From Puccinia triticina (lineage: Eukaryota; Basidiomycota; Pucciniomycetes; Pucciniales; Pucciniaceae): a stretch of 64,000 nucleotides of DNA. The notes beneath the pieces were generated by a model. It was not told the DNA's origin. It made no database searches and saw only the letters and a program-made list of their open reading frames with translations. Below, one piece after another: positions 12,346 to 23,052 of this stretch. Position numbers and translations under genes: made by a program. How positions within the stretch are numbered: the first letter of the stretch is position 1; every line of letters starts with the position of its first letter. The stretch lies in the NCBI RefSeq assembly GCF_026914185.1, contig NC_070560.1, positions 3,277,501-3,341,500 on the forward strand, written 5' to 3'.

Positions 12346-14934
12346 ATGCGGAACCAGGATCTACCATCTTTCCATCAATCGAAGGGGTCTGCTGGCCTAG
12401 AGGATTCTTCCCTTCGCAACACGCCACTGAGAAGTCTGAAGAAACGAACTTCCCGCAGGCTTCTTGTGATAATCGCTCTGATAGCTTCGACGGTGGCCCT
12501 ACTACGTTTCCCTCCCCGAACACTTCTTTATACTTGGACGGCTCAAAATGTTCAATCGTCCCAGGATCCTCACTTGGTATCAATCAGGGTTAACGTCAAG
12601 GAAGACTCTCGAGATTGGAAAAGCGAGTCGTATGAGATGTCGAGCGCAAGTTCCAACCCCTATTATCAACCGAAGAGCGCTCATCAGTTTGACGAGGTGC
12701 CCGGCGATAGGAAGCCACCGCAAAGCTTTCACGCATCATCTTCTCGTGTTGATCAAGTTGTTGATCCAGCTAATACAGACCCAGCGGAAGCTCAAAGTTC
12801 TGGTGAGAAATTTTCGGAAGACTAGCTTCATATCCATGAATTGGGGTTCTCCAAAGTGCCGGATTACTGACTCAATCCCTCTAAAAAATTGTAGAACGAA
12901 AAGGACCGTTACCAATTTTTGAACGACTGATAGTGAAAGAAGCGCCGAATAAGCCATACAAGCCACTGCCGAGGATGCGATTTCAACCCAACTTGAGATA
13001 TGAAAATGTTAGACCGAGTGTGCATCATCTGACGAAAGAGTTAGAGGGCACCAAATTTTTGACATTCTTGCCGCACTCCGGATTCCACAACCAAAGGATC
13101 GAAATGAAAAATGCGTTCAAGTTGGCAAAATTATTGAATCGCACGCTGATCTTACCACCCTTCAGACTAGGACATCCGTTACGCTGGGCCAACTCCACAT
13201 TGCTCAGTCACGCCTTAGAAGAGGACGAGAAGAAATATGAACGCTTATCTGAATGCTCAGCCCTCCATTCTGCAAGTCGTCGAGGTCCTGTAGACGAAGA
13301 TAAATCGAGTTTACTCGAAGAATGCAAGTATGATTCTGACTGGACGACTGTACAAGTTGACTACATCCTCAATACCAAAGAGCTTTACAAGAAAGTGCCG
13401 ATCATTGACCGGACTGACTTACGCGAGGCTTGGTTATGGAACACCTTAAAGCTCTACCCCGGCGAGTGGCTGGAGGTGAAGGATGAGTTTCGATATAGCT
13501 ACCAAGTCTACGAATCCACAACGGCTGCCTCTGTGGCTGAGTCGAAGTACACATGGAGACTGAACATCGACGACTTGGCCGACTTCAGTGATACGAGACT
13601 CTTGAGCTTTGGGTCTCTCTTTGGTAGCGAACGGGTTGTACTAAGTAGTCCAGAAATGCAGAAATTTAATCAGACGATCGAGGACAATCAATTTTTAAAT
13701 CTACCTTTGCTAGAAAAGATTTCTGATCAAATTGCTGACCGCTTGGGAGGAAGAGGAAATTACATCGGCTTACACCTCAGAGTAGCAAATGCCTTCTTCA
13801 AAGTGAGTTCTATTCCTTACCGCTTAGGTCGGCAGACTGCAGTCTTGATCATAACCCAGTTTTCCTGACTCCTCTGCGAATGGTAATTCAGGTCCAGTCC
13901 CCACAGATAATACGAGAAACATTCCATAAAATTTGCAAGGAGATCTTGAAGCTAGACCAACGAATAGTAGACGATTTGATTGCACGACACGAATCAAAGG
14001 CAATGCTGAAAGTTGCCTACGTCGAAGGCGGGCAGGAGCATCTTGACTCCAACCTCAAAACCCTCAGCGACAATCATCAAGCCGATTCTGGAAACGGATT
14101 AAGCGATCTCGATTTCCCTGTGTACGGCAACAAAAATCCTAAGTACGGCTCCAAGAAGACGGACCAAGAAGCTTCCGGAAGAGTCAGAAGGGGCCGATTG
14201 GGTCCGGCGAGAACTATGAGACGGGCGAGCACCGCGATGGCGATCAATCGAAGACCCAAACCACGTTTCAAATGCAATGGAAAGTTGTATGATAAAGCGG
14301 ATAGACAACTCGAAAAGCTTAACGTACCGATATATATCTCAACAGACCTCCCTTCAAAATCTGTCAAGACCCAAGAAGTCTTGAGTATAATTTTTGATAC
14401 TTTTCCTTGCGTTTTTTCGTCCAAAGATATCAAGGCTCTTACACCGAAAGACTCAAAAGAGGCGCTTAAATCGAGCAACCGAGGGCTTGCTGGTCTCGAC
14501 AATTCAAGCCCGAAAACATCGGCCCAAACTCGAACGAAACATGACGCTCGAGAGGCTATTTCTGGGAAGTTGGATTTTTCACCATATCACGATGGTCAAC
14601 ATGAAGCAGGTCATGGGGAAGAGGTGCAAGAATTATATGAGTTCTCCCAGCTGAAGAGTAACCTCGACGGCGTGAATCTTGATAGGTTCCTATTTCCGGT
14701 CTTGGAGTCGATGATTGTTTCTAAAGTAAGCATTTCCCTGATCACTTGATGAGTCAAAGAAAATCGCTGAAATTCATTGAAACACACTCATAGGGCTCAC
14801 ACATCATTGGCACCCCGAGAAGCACGTTCAGTAGCTACGTCGAAAACGTCTTGCATCCAGCCTATCAGCGCTCCAGCAAGTCCCTGAGTTCTGAGAGCAC
14901 AATTGACCGTAAACACACAAAGCTCTCTTCTTGA
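12346..14934 (+). CDS. O-fucosyltransferase-like type II membrane protein
   Basis: Four exons: 12346-12802, 12895-13802, 13892-14725, 14794-14934. All junctions are GT-AG and in phase, giving 779 residues. The start is the first ATG in frame ahead of a basic-hydrophobic signal anchor (KKRTSRR followed by about 15 hydrophobic residues, roughly 32-54), so the protein is likely Golgi or ER luminal. The HSGFHNQR segment (about 213-220) followed by LAKLLNRTLILPP matches the nucleotide-sugar-binding entry of GDP-fucose O-fucosyltransferases, and the last exon carries GTPRSTFSSY, resembling their C-terminal motif. A basic, Ser/Arg-rich insertion (about 500-570) looks disordered. The substrate is unknown. 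A further splice at GTAAAC (14910) is possible but not needed. Confidence 0.75.
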
Positions 14935-15614
14935 TTCCGTCCATCTTTCTCTTCCATCTCTTTCTTTTTACATGTCTCTTTTCTGAAGTGTGTGTCAATG
15001 CCCAAACAATGCCTTCGGAAGATCCATTTTGTGATCCACTATGGCACCAAGCCACTTGTGAGATTATTGAATCATTGATTGGGAGTGGATGTGTGTGATA
15101 GAATGGGGAAATGGATAGACAAATTAAATGTGATAATCATCAAGAAGTGTGGCTTCCCTATCCCTCCCTCCCAGCTCTAGGAGATAGCTTTGCGTACGCC
15201 GTACCTCTTTTTGAGAAAACGGAGAAAGTTGGCTTTGCTGTGTTGAGCAAGTCGTCCAAAGGCGTTGATCACTAAGTTTTTATGTCATTGTGCGCGAGAC
15301 TCAATAACCATCAAAGCAATGTGAAATTTAAAAATTCAAAAGGATAAAACTGAAATTCATGACTTATTGTAACGTTAGTGGATACAGACGGAGATAAAAA
15401 TTACAATACAATAGTAAAGCCGCCACACATTATCATTGAATGCGTCAAGAAATAGGAACGGGTATAGTGGAGTGTATAATTCAGACACATAAAGGCATTA
15501 AAAATCTGATCAGAGAGACAAGGGAGAACGGCAGGGGGATATGAATCAAAGGAGGAGGAGACTTGAGCGGATAATCACGATTACGAATCCTGTGAAGCAT
15601 CAAGGATTGATGAG
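14935..15614. other. Intergenic, no gene seen
   Basis: AT-rich sequence between two convergent genes. It presumably holds the 3' ends of both transcripts. No conserved feature recognised. Confidence 0.5.
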
Positions 15615-16034
15615 TCAATAAGAGGCAACATCAAGAATGAGACGGCAATTGTGGCGAAGAGAAAAGAGACTGACATTGGTAGGTTTTTTGGCGTCTGCGT
15701 CCTTAGCGTAATAGCCAACACAATTGTTGGAGTAGCCGGCAGTCCTACTCCCGGCATTGAAGCTGTTAGACACGCCGAAGGGCGAGTAGCTGGTGGCGGT
15801 GTTGCGGTAGTTTTGCGCGCTGTATCCGTTCGAGCTTCCGGAGTAGACGCCACGGGGGAAGCCATAGCCTCCATAGCCGCCGAGCGCGCTATTGAAAGAT
15901 TGACGTTTGTGCAGAAGCGTACTCGGGTCCGCGGTGTTTTCGAGCGAGGGCGGCGTCGCCGGGCTACTGGCTGGAGCGGCAAGGCTGCCCTGGAGGAGGG
16001 CGAGAGCGAGCAAGCTGGCGAGAGCAAAGTGCAT
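15615..16034 (-). CDS. Small secreted Gly/Tyr/Ser-rich protein (effector or wall protein candidate)
   Basis: 139 residues, single exon. Residues 1-20 form a clear signal peptide (MHFALASLLALALLQGSLAA). A Kex2-type dibasic site HKR follows at about residue 43-44. The mature part is low-complexity, rich in Gly, Tyr, Ser and Asn (GGYGGYGF, SYSPFGVSNS), with a single Cys before the tail and one at the end. No enzyme family is recognised. Such proteins in rust fungi are either effectors or cell-wall proteins; I cannot tell which. A different C-terminus (hydrophobic, in another frame, ending near 15581) would need an intron I could not place. The Gypsy LTR begins 106 bp upstream of the ATG. Confidence 0.7.
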   Translation of the reverse strand: MHFALASLLALALLQGSLAAPASSPATPPSLENTADPSTLLHKRQSFNSALGGYGGYGFPRGVYSGSSNGYSAQNYRNTATSYSPFGVSNSFNAGSRTAGYSNNCVGYYAKDADAKKPTNVSLFSLRHNCRLILDVASY

Positions 16035-16140
16035 GGTGATGGTGTTGTGGAGTGGGAGATGTCGATGTTAGAGGGGATTGATTGGATACAAGGAAGCACT
16101 GCTGGATGGCTGATGATGAGGCGGAAAAGAGGGCAATCTC

Positions 16141-16437
16141 TGTAAGAGTCCGCTCTGGGACTCTTCACTGGGCGCTTATCAGGGTTGGCACGTTGGCTCG
16201 AAGCCAAGGAGAGACTTTTCTAGGAACCACTTATATTGCAAGAGCTAGCCCAGGAGAGAGGTTAGCTTCTCTCTCTAATACAACTGAAGATAAGGAAGAA
16301 GGAAAAATGCTCACCTAGCCCAGGAGAGAGGTTAGCTTCTCTCTGCTGAGCTAGGAGGGCGCGGGGATTCCGAGTCTAAGAGTCTGACGAGTGGATTATG
16401 TAATCCCTGCTTGTGAGGCCTCAAGGGGGGTCTCACA
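16141..16437 (-). repeat. Gypsy 3' LTR (in element orientation)
   Basis: 297 bp with TG...CA ends. It contains an internal duplicated motif (CTAGCCCAGGAGAGAGGTTA occurs twice). Confidence 0.95.
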
Positions 16438-16467
16438 GTCTCCCCCCCTATAAGACAGAGGCGACAG

Positions 16468-19400
16468 TCAAACAGTATCGGCAGTGTTCACAGGAGACTC
16501 CAGAGTGTGAGTCGAGGCTGGTCGGAATTGTTTGATCTTGGAGATGTGGAAAACCGGGTGGCGTTTGTCGCCGTTTGGAAGATCCAGAGCAATGTTCTGA
16601 CCGTTGTTGAAAAGTTTGGTGATGATGTAAGGACCCTCGAATCGGTCCTTCAACTTGTCGACGCCTCCTTGGTGTTTTCCTCACCAATCAGCAGAATTCA
16701 GAAGAACAGGCGTGCCGATGGACAGAGGCGGGGGATCCGTACGATGTTTGTTATGTTGAACTGCCTGTCGAATCCGACTAGAACAAAGATTGTCCCGTGC
16801 TTCCGCCCAGACATCTTCTCGTAGCTTCAACCATTTATCGAGGGCCAGGAGATCGGGGAGAGTATCTGTAAGTGGGGCAGGACGGGTGGGGAAGAGGGAC
16901 GGCCTACGGCCATACAAAAGCTCAAAGGGACTAAACCCCGTGGCAACGTTGGTAGCCGAGTTCAGCGCGTATTTGACAGCAGGAAGAGTCTCGAGCCATT
17001 TGCCCGGCCGTTTTGAGATAAAAGCACGTAAGACCTGTCCAATGGTCTTGTTTGATCGTTCGCTACGTCCGTCTGCTTGAGGATGAAACGAGGTTGTCAT
17101 ATGGAAACCAATGTTGAGCCTAGACATGAGAGCCTTCCAGAAACGAGAAGTCCAGGCTTTGTCGCGGTCGCTGATTATTGACGAGGGTGGCCCAAAACGA
17201 GCGATCCAGCCGTTGAAGAACCGGCTGGCGGTCTTTTCAGCAGTGTCTGTCTGGAGGACCGGAATAATTTGGACAAAACCTGACAGTCGGCATGTACAGG
17301 TCAGAATCATATCATAATGGGTCGCTTTCTTGAGAGGGCCAACAAAGTCAATGGCGATGTCCGTCAAAGGTTGTCGAGGGAAGGATGGCGTCAACATCTT
17401 GCCCGCAGGGGCCGTGGTAGGTGCTTTAGTGCGTTGGCAAGTCTCACATCGTTCAAGGAGTTGTCGAATGTCCGTTGACATCCGTGGCCAAAAAAAATCG
17501 CGGCAAAGTTCGTGTGTAGTCTTGAGAAATCCCAGATGGCCCAATCGGTGGTGAGCCTCGTTGATCAGCTTTCTCCGGAGCTCAAAATTTGCGGGAATGA
17601 CGAGGCGGCCATCAATAAATAGCAGCCCATCTTCTTCCACGCAGTCTGTGCGAAGAGGTAGGGCATCGCGTAAGGCAATGCAGAACTGGTCGTGGGCATA
17701 ACCAGTCAAGATAGAGTGTTTCAAGGTGGGGGAAATAGACAAACCAATCTCTGTCAACGCGGCCACACAGGCGATCTCCTGTTCTAACGGTTCATCCTCT
17801 GGGAGATCCTTCCTGGAGAGAGCGTCCGCGACGGAATTGTCCTCGCCTCGGATATAGTTAAAGTTCAGGTCGAAATCCGCAAGGAGCTCTGACCAACGCG
17901 CTTGTCGCTTACTAAGAGATTGTTGGCGTGGAAGATGTACGAGAGAGTGGTGGTCTGACATGACGTTGATCTTCATCCCCAGTAATAACATTCGCCATTT
18001 CTGTAATGCATGAACGACCGCGAGAAGTTCTTGTTTGTGTACCGGATAGTTACGTTCCGCCGGCGTCATCTGGTGGGATTCGTACGCAATGGGGGACAAC
18101 TGCTTCCAATCCTTTCCTTGGAACAGCGCCGCGCCAAGTCCCGACCCGCTAGCATCCGTGAAAAGCCAGAGAGGATCGTCTGACTCATAGTCGACGTTCT
18201 TGAGGCATGGGAGGGTCGTCATGATCCGCTTAATGTTCTGGAATGCTGCCTCCTCTCGAGGTCCCCACTTGAATCCTTTAGCGTCTAGTTTCGAGCTCGT
18301 GAGAGGTGTGAGTGTACCCACATATCGTTGCAGTCCCCAGATGAACTTTTTCATCCACTGGACTGTACCGAGGAAACGTTTGACTCCCTTCGCTGATTGC
18401 GGGGAGGGCCAAGTCTTGATATCCGCGACCTTTTCATCGTCCGCCTCGATACCATCTGCTGAGATCCAATGGCCCAAGAACTTGACTCGGGTGCGGAATG
18501 GTTTGGTCTTTTTGGGGCTACAATACAAATTAGCAGCCCGGAGCTTGTGGAGAACCTTGCGAACGTGTTGTTTGTGTTCCGCGAATGAGTTGGAGAAAAT
18601 GACAATGTCATCAAGATAGACGACACAAATATCGTTGATGAGGTCGCCAAGAGCTTCTTCGAGTCGAGCCTGGTGGGTTGCCAGGGCATTAGTGAGACCC
18701 ATTGGCATGACAACCCACTCCATGAGTCCCCATGGGGTTTTTACTGCCGTTAGTGGTATGTCCTCCTTGCGCATGCGTGTTTGAAAAAACGCGTTGGTCT
18801 GATCAAGAATGGAAAAAACCTTTCCGGAAGCTACCAATCGGACCAGTTCGTCGACGTTAGGTAGAGGAGAACGGTCGCGGACCGTGAGGCTGTTGAGTTT
18901 GCGGTAATCGCATACCCATCGTGGTAAGGCTGTCGGGTCTTTCTTAGGAATGATCAAGCTCGGGGACGCGTATTGGCTGGTCAAGCGCCGGATCCGTCCT
19001 GCTTTGATGTGCTGGTCGAGCAGTACCCTCCACGCCGCGAGATGCTTGGGCGGATAGGGGAACTGACGTTCATTAATGACGGCGGTAGGATTGGTTAAGA
19101 TAATCTTGTGGCGGGTTCGTGAAGCCGCATCCTGAATTTTTGCAGGAAAGGAAGGTCCGTTCGTCGGGCCAGATTCATCCAAATCCTCCGTTACCGCTGG
19201 TATGTCTTCTGGAAAGAGGTTGGCGAATTCTCGAAGAATCTGCTTCTCTGATGCCTCGCACGGATACTGATCTGTGATGGCGTCTACCGCGGCGGGTTCC
19301 AATGAAGCTGCGCGATAATCCGGGAAAGACAGACCGGATCTGGAACAAAGTATAGACTGGTCTTCGACTGAAACTTGCAGGCCATGTCAATGCAGGAATG

Positions 19401-19830
19401 GCGTGCCTAGAATGAGATCAAAATCGCCAAGGACCGGGCCAACCCGCAGGGAAACGTCATCAAAGACCCTGACCGGTTGGATTGTCCGTAAAGATGTAGC
19501 AACGAAGTGAAGAATTGAGAGGGGTCTCGCTGTTCCATCCCCAAGCGCTAACCTGATTTGACTCGGCCTAGCAAGGGGGCGACGTTCGAGAAAAGATTCA
19601 TCGACTGCCCGATCTGAAATAAGATCAATTTCGGATCCCGTGTCAATAAGAGCTCTGAAATAGCGTCCCTCGATTTGGAGTTTGATGATTACTCGCGCTG
19701 GTTTATTGGGGTTTAAGGAGGGATCGAGGTCGATGGAAGATTTGGGAGGTGACGAAGACAAGGACGAGGTCGAAGCCGAGTTGCTTGTAGCGGAAGACGA
19801 GGTCAAGGGATCCATCGCGAAAGGATCCAT
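16468..19830 (-). pseudogene. Gypsy protease-RT-RNase H-integrase, two in-frame TGA stops
   Basis: From ATG 19830 one frame runs to 16468, interrupted by TGA at 19387-19389 (just after the protease) and TGA at 16681-16683 (integrase C-terminus). Seen in order: Ser-rich leader, aspartic protease with LIDTGSEIDLIS, RT with YLDDIVIFS, RNase H with FTDASGSGLGAAL, the integrase HHCC zinc region (HHRLGHLG...CETCQ), the catalytic core with DFVGPL, SDRDKAWTS and DGRSERSNK, then a GPY/F-type segment (RFEGPYIITK) and HPVFHISKIKQF. Catalytic residues are present. Both stops would be explained by CGA to TGA. Since the LTRs are identical, either the parent was already defective and mobilised in trans, or the stops are read through. 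Confidence 0.9.
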
Positions 19831-19856
19831 GAAAAGTGGTGTCAAGAAAAAAAAAG

Positions 19857-20153
19857 TGTAAGAGTCCGCTCTGGGACTCTTCACTGGGCGCTTATCAGGG
19901 TTGGCACGTTGGCTCGAAGCCAAGGAGAGACTTTTCTAGGAACCACTTATATTGCAAGAGCTAGCCCAGGAGAGAGGTTAGCTTCTCTCTCTAATACAAC
20001 TGAAGATAAGGAAGAAGGAAAAATGCTCACCTAGCCCAGGAGAGAGGTTAGCTTCTCTCTGCTGAGCTAGGAGGGCGCGGGGATTCCGAGTCTAAGAGTC
20101 TGACGAGTGGATTATGTAATCCCTGCTTGTGAGGCCTCAAGGGGGGTCTCACA
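19857..20153 (-). repeat. Gypsy 5' LTR (in element orientation)
   Basis: 297 bp, no difference seen from the other LTR. On the minus strand the leader and first ATG follow within 30 bp. Confidence 0.95.
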
Positions 20154-21072
20154 ATCTCCCCCTGCTTTTATATTCCATGGCCGAGGACTAAGGCTACGCT
20201 GAAATGTGCTCTCTGGAGGACGACTCCGGGCGTGTAAGTGGTGGCATTCCTCTTGGCTCCCAGCGGAGTAGGGTCCACGGAGGATGTTTGGAGAACATCC
20301 GCTGCGTGCCTGGGAAAGGTTTCCGGATTGTCTACGCCTTGGCATAGGAGAACAGCCGATACTCCCTCGACTTCCTCCCCTCGTAGCTCACCGTTCGATC
20401 TCTTCCCACTCGAGCCGTACTGCATAATGGTGGGCGGGGAAGCCTCGCCGGCAAAGCCAGTGACCATCCGGGGCTGTCCCTGACCGAGTCTTCTGAAACG
20501 TCTCCTGGTCGCGATCAAAGGGCCCCGACGGCCCCGGCCTTCATCCGGCGACCACAGGCCCGCAAGACCGGGCCACCCCGCGCGCCGCCCGAAATCCTCA
20601 CGCTGTTCCCCCTCCTCTCTCCTCCCGTCCATTGTTTACTCAGCCTCTAAGCCGAGCCAAACAGAAAAAGTATGACCTGTGCCATCGGCATACATACACA
20701 CGCGCGCGCACAACTAACACGTACAAGACCGACTAGAGTGTCGCTTTTCCGGGCCAACTTAGAGAGACAGAGAGAGAGAAAAAAAGAGAATACATGTATG
20801 TATAGGGGTGGATAAATATGCATGCGGGGGTGTGGTAGTCTACAAGGAGGCGGGAGGAAGGCGGGGGAAGAAGAGATAAGAGGAGCAGAAGAACGAGGCG
20901 AATGGGGGGAAAGAGAGAGAAAAAGCAGGGGGATGATAAGATGAAGCAATGTGGACACTCTAGGCAAACGGGTCCAAACAGCAGCGCAGACGAGGGCGGC
21001 GGCGGACGACGGGCAGTAGACCGGGGCCTCGCAGTCGTTCGTGCTGGTGCTGGAGGGGGGGGGAGGGAGAAG
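20154..21072. other. Intergenic, GC-rich, no gene supported
   Basis: The first bases resume the promoter of the secreted protein gene interrupted by the Gypsy element. The rest is GC-rich with long overlapping frames on both strands that show no family resemblance; 20730-20960 is low-complexity purine-rich. It presumably includes the 3' untranslated region of the sugar porter. Confidence 0.45.
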
Positions 21073-22642
21073 CTAGCGGGGGAATTGGCGGAGGATGAGG
21101 AGGGTGGAGAGGGCGCCGAGGCCGGTGAAGATGAAGAAGACGTTCCCGTCGCCGTCGCCGTCCGGGGTAGCCAAGCGGTTGCGGAGCGGAAGGAAAGCCA
21201 GTCCCTGTCTCGGGGCCCAAAGTCAGTCGGGTGGAGGGAGGTCGGAGAGAAGAGGGGACATACGACGAGGAAGTTAGCGGCCCAGTTGAGGGCCAGGCCG
21301 AGCGATCCGGCGGCGGAGACGGCGTAAGCGGGCACGACTTCGGAGAGGATGACGAAGGGGATGGGCCCGAGGCCGAGGCTGAAGGAGGCGACGAAGAGGA
21401 CGATGGCGAGGCTGGAGAGGTGGGCAAGCTCGTGGTTGATGGCCACGCCGAGCACCAACGACGTCCCCGCCATCATCCCCGCCGACAGCACCAGCAGCCG
21501 CTTCCGGCCGAGCTTGTCGACCAGGAAGAGCGCCGGGAAGGTCATCAGGACGTTGATCGCGGTGACGAAGATGGAGATGTAGAGCGCTTTGGTCGGCAGG
21601 ACCGACTTCATGATCGACGTTGAATAGTACAGTACCGCGCTGTTTGAGGAGAGCAGCGGGCGTCAGCAGGCCGCTCAGCTGGACGGGGAGGGGGAGGAGA
21701 GGGAGAGGGACTGGACTTGATGCCCGAGAGCTGTTGGGCGAGCTGGGTGATGAGGACGATGGCGAGGCCGCTGGCGAGGGCGGGGTCGAGTTTCCACGGC
21801 TGGTCGCGGAGCAACTGGGCGAGGGAGAGCGGCGGGAGGGGGGGAACCGAGGGCGGCTGGAGATGGATGGAGTGGGCGGGGGCCAAGAGGGCCTCATGCT
21901 CGAAGTCGAGCGGGTCGTCGTCGTCGGAGCGGTCCGACGACGGGTCGGCGGCCAAGTCGGCGGCGAGCAGGGGGGCGAGGACGAGTTGGAGGAGCGAGAC
22001 GAGGGCGGAGAAGGCGAAGATCCAGCGCCATCGGAAGGCGGTGGCCAGCGGGAGACTGAGGATCTGGGCGGCGAAGATGCCGAGGACGATGGCGAGCTGG
22101 TTGGTCACGCCTATGGCGCCGCGGATCGTCGACGGGGCCACGTCGGCCAGGGAGAGCGGCACAAGCACCGTCGTCAGGCCGCATCCCACACCCACCAACG
22201 TCCGGCCGAGCAGCAGCAGCACAAACATGTTCGCCAGCGCCATCACTAAAGACCCTCCGGCTATCGCCAGCGCCGATAACACTAGCGTCCGTCGGTTCCC
22301 CCGCCCCGTCGCTACTCGCGAGGCATACATCGAGCCCACAAAGCCCCCAACCGTGTACGAGGAGGTGAGCAGGCCGAAGAGCGTGTCGGACATCGCGATA
22401 CAGGGCGTGAGGAGCGAGAGCGATGGGTACAGCGCCTGGTCGTCCGGCCGCGCCCTGTTCGAGCGACAGCTGATCGCATCCTGCGCCCCGTTCAAGGCCG
22501 AGATGTGGTAGCCGTACGAGAACTATGGGGGCGGGATCTTGCAGGGTCAGCTCGACAAGTTCTGCGGATTGTGCTGGGCCACACTCACGGCGCTGATGAC
22601 GATCCAGCCGACCGAGAATGCGAAGTGCTGGGTGGAGGGCAT
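21073..22642 (-). CDS. MFS sugar porter, vacuolar-type
   Basis: Four exons on the minus strand: 22589-22642, 21717-22522, 21264-21639, 21073-21204. All are GT-AG and in phase, 455 residues. The N-terminus runs into SYGYHISALNGAQDAI, typical of fungal hexose transporters of the Vvs1-like group. Further sugar-porter motifs are GRTLVGVGCGL, STIRGAIGVTNQ, QQLSGINAVLYYS, DKLGRKRL and LSEVVPAY. About 12 membrane segments fit the length. The central loop is acidic and contains EHEALL, a possible dileucine sorting signal for the vacuole. The role would be proton-coupled or facilitated sugar transport across an internal membrane. Substrate is not determined by the sequence. Confidence 0.9.
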
Positions 22643-23052
22643 GCTCGACTGGCGGTGAGGTGGGCGTTGCGGGTCAGGTTTGCTCGGACGCTGCCCGCCG
22701 AAAGGGGACACACTCCGCACATCGACGCAAATGGACAAAATATTAAATTTGCTGTTTTTGATAGTTTATGTACACATCTCACTCTAACATACACGTATAC
22801 TACTACTGCCACTATTCTACTGCTACAACGACGACGACAGCAGCGTCGGATTGCTACAACGATACACACACCACCCAAGCGCAGAAGACGAGAGGAAAGA
22901 CTGCGCTGCTCGCGGCCCGAAGAACACAAAGAACGAGCCGCACACGCATCCAGCCGAGAAAAAAAAAATATAGCAAAAAACAAAAAGACAGAAGTATGCA
23001 TGCTATAGTGGGGTAGATGGAGATACAGAAATGGCGGAGGAGAGGAGGGGGG
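22643..23052. other. Spacer between two minus-strand genes
   Basis: 410 bp holding the promoter of the sugar porter and the 3' end of the acyltransferase. Low-complexity CGACGACGACAG-type repeats near 22830. No gene. Confidence 0.5.

Larger units (their letters stand above)
16141..20153 (-). mobile_element. Ty3/Gypsy element without gag
   Basis: 4013 bp. The 297-bp LTRs (16141-16437 and 19857-20153) appear identical, read TGTAAGAGTC...GTCTCACA on the plus strand, and are flanked by the 5-bp duplication ATCTC (16136-16140, 20154-20158). The element is transcribed on the minus strand. A purine tract (minus strand GGGGGGAGAC, 16438-16447) lies next to the 3' LTR. The coding part goes straight from a short Ser-rich leader to protease, with no capsid or zinc knuckle. 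Identical LTRs imply a very recent insertion. Confidence 0.95.

Noticed and set aside
20168..20632. 154-residue Arg/Gly-rich minus-strand frame
   Set aside because: Low complexity and GC-driven; equal-length frames exist on the other strand.
20902..22511. Several long plus-strand frames (up to 264 residues)
   Set aside because: Antisense shadows of the GC-rich sugar porter gene.
22585..23001. 138-residue minus-strand frame starting like a signal peptide
   Set aside because: It continues into Arg/Val low-complexity sequence and overlaps the first exon of the sugar porter in another frame.
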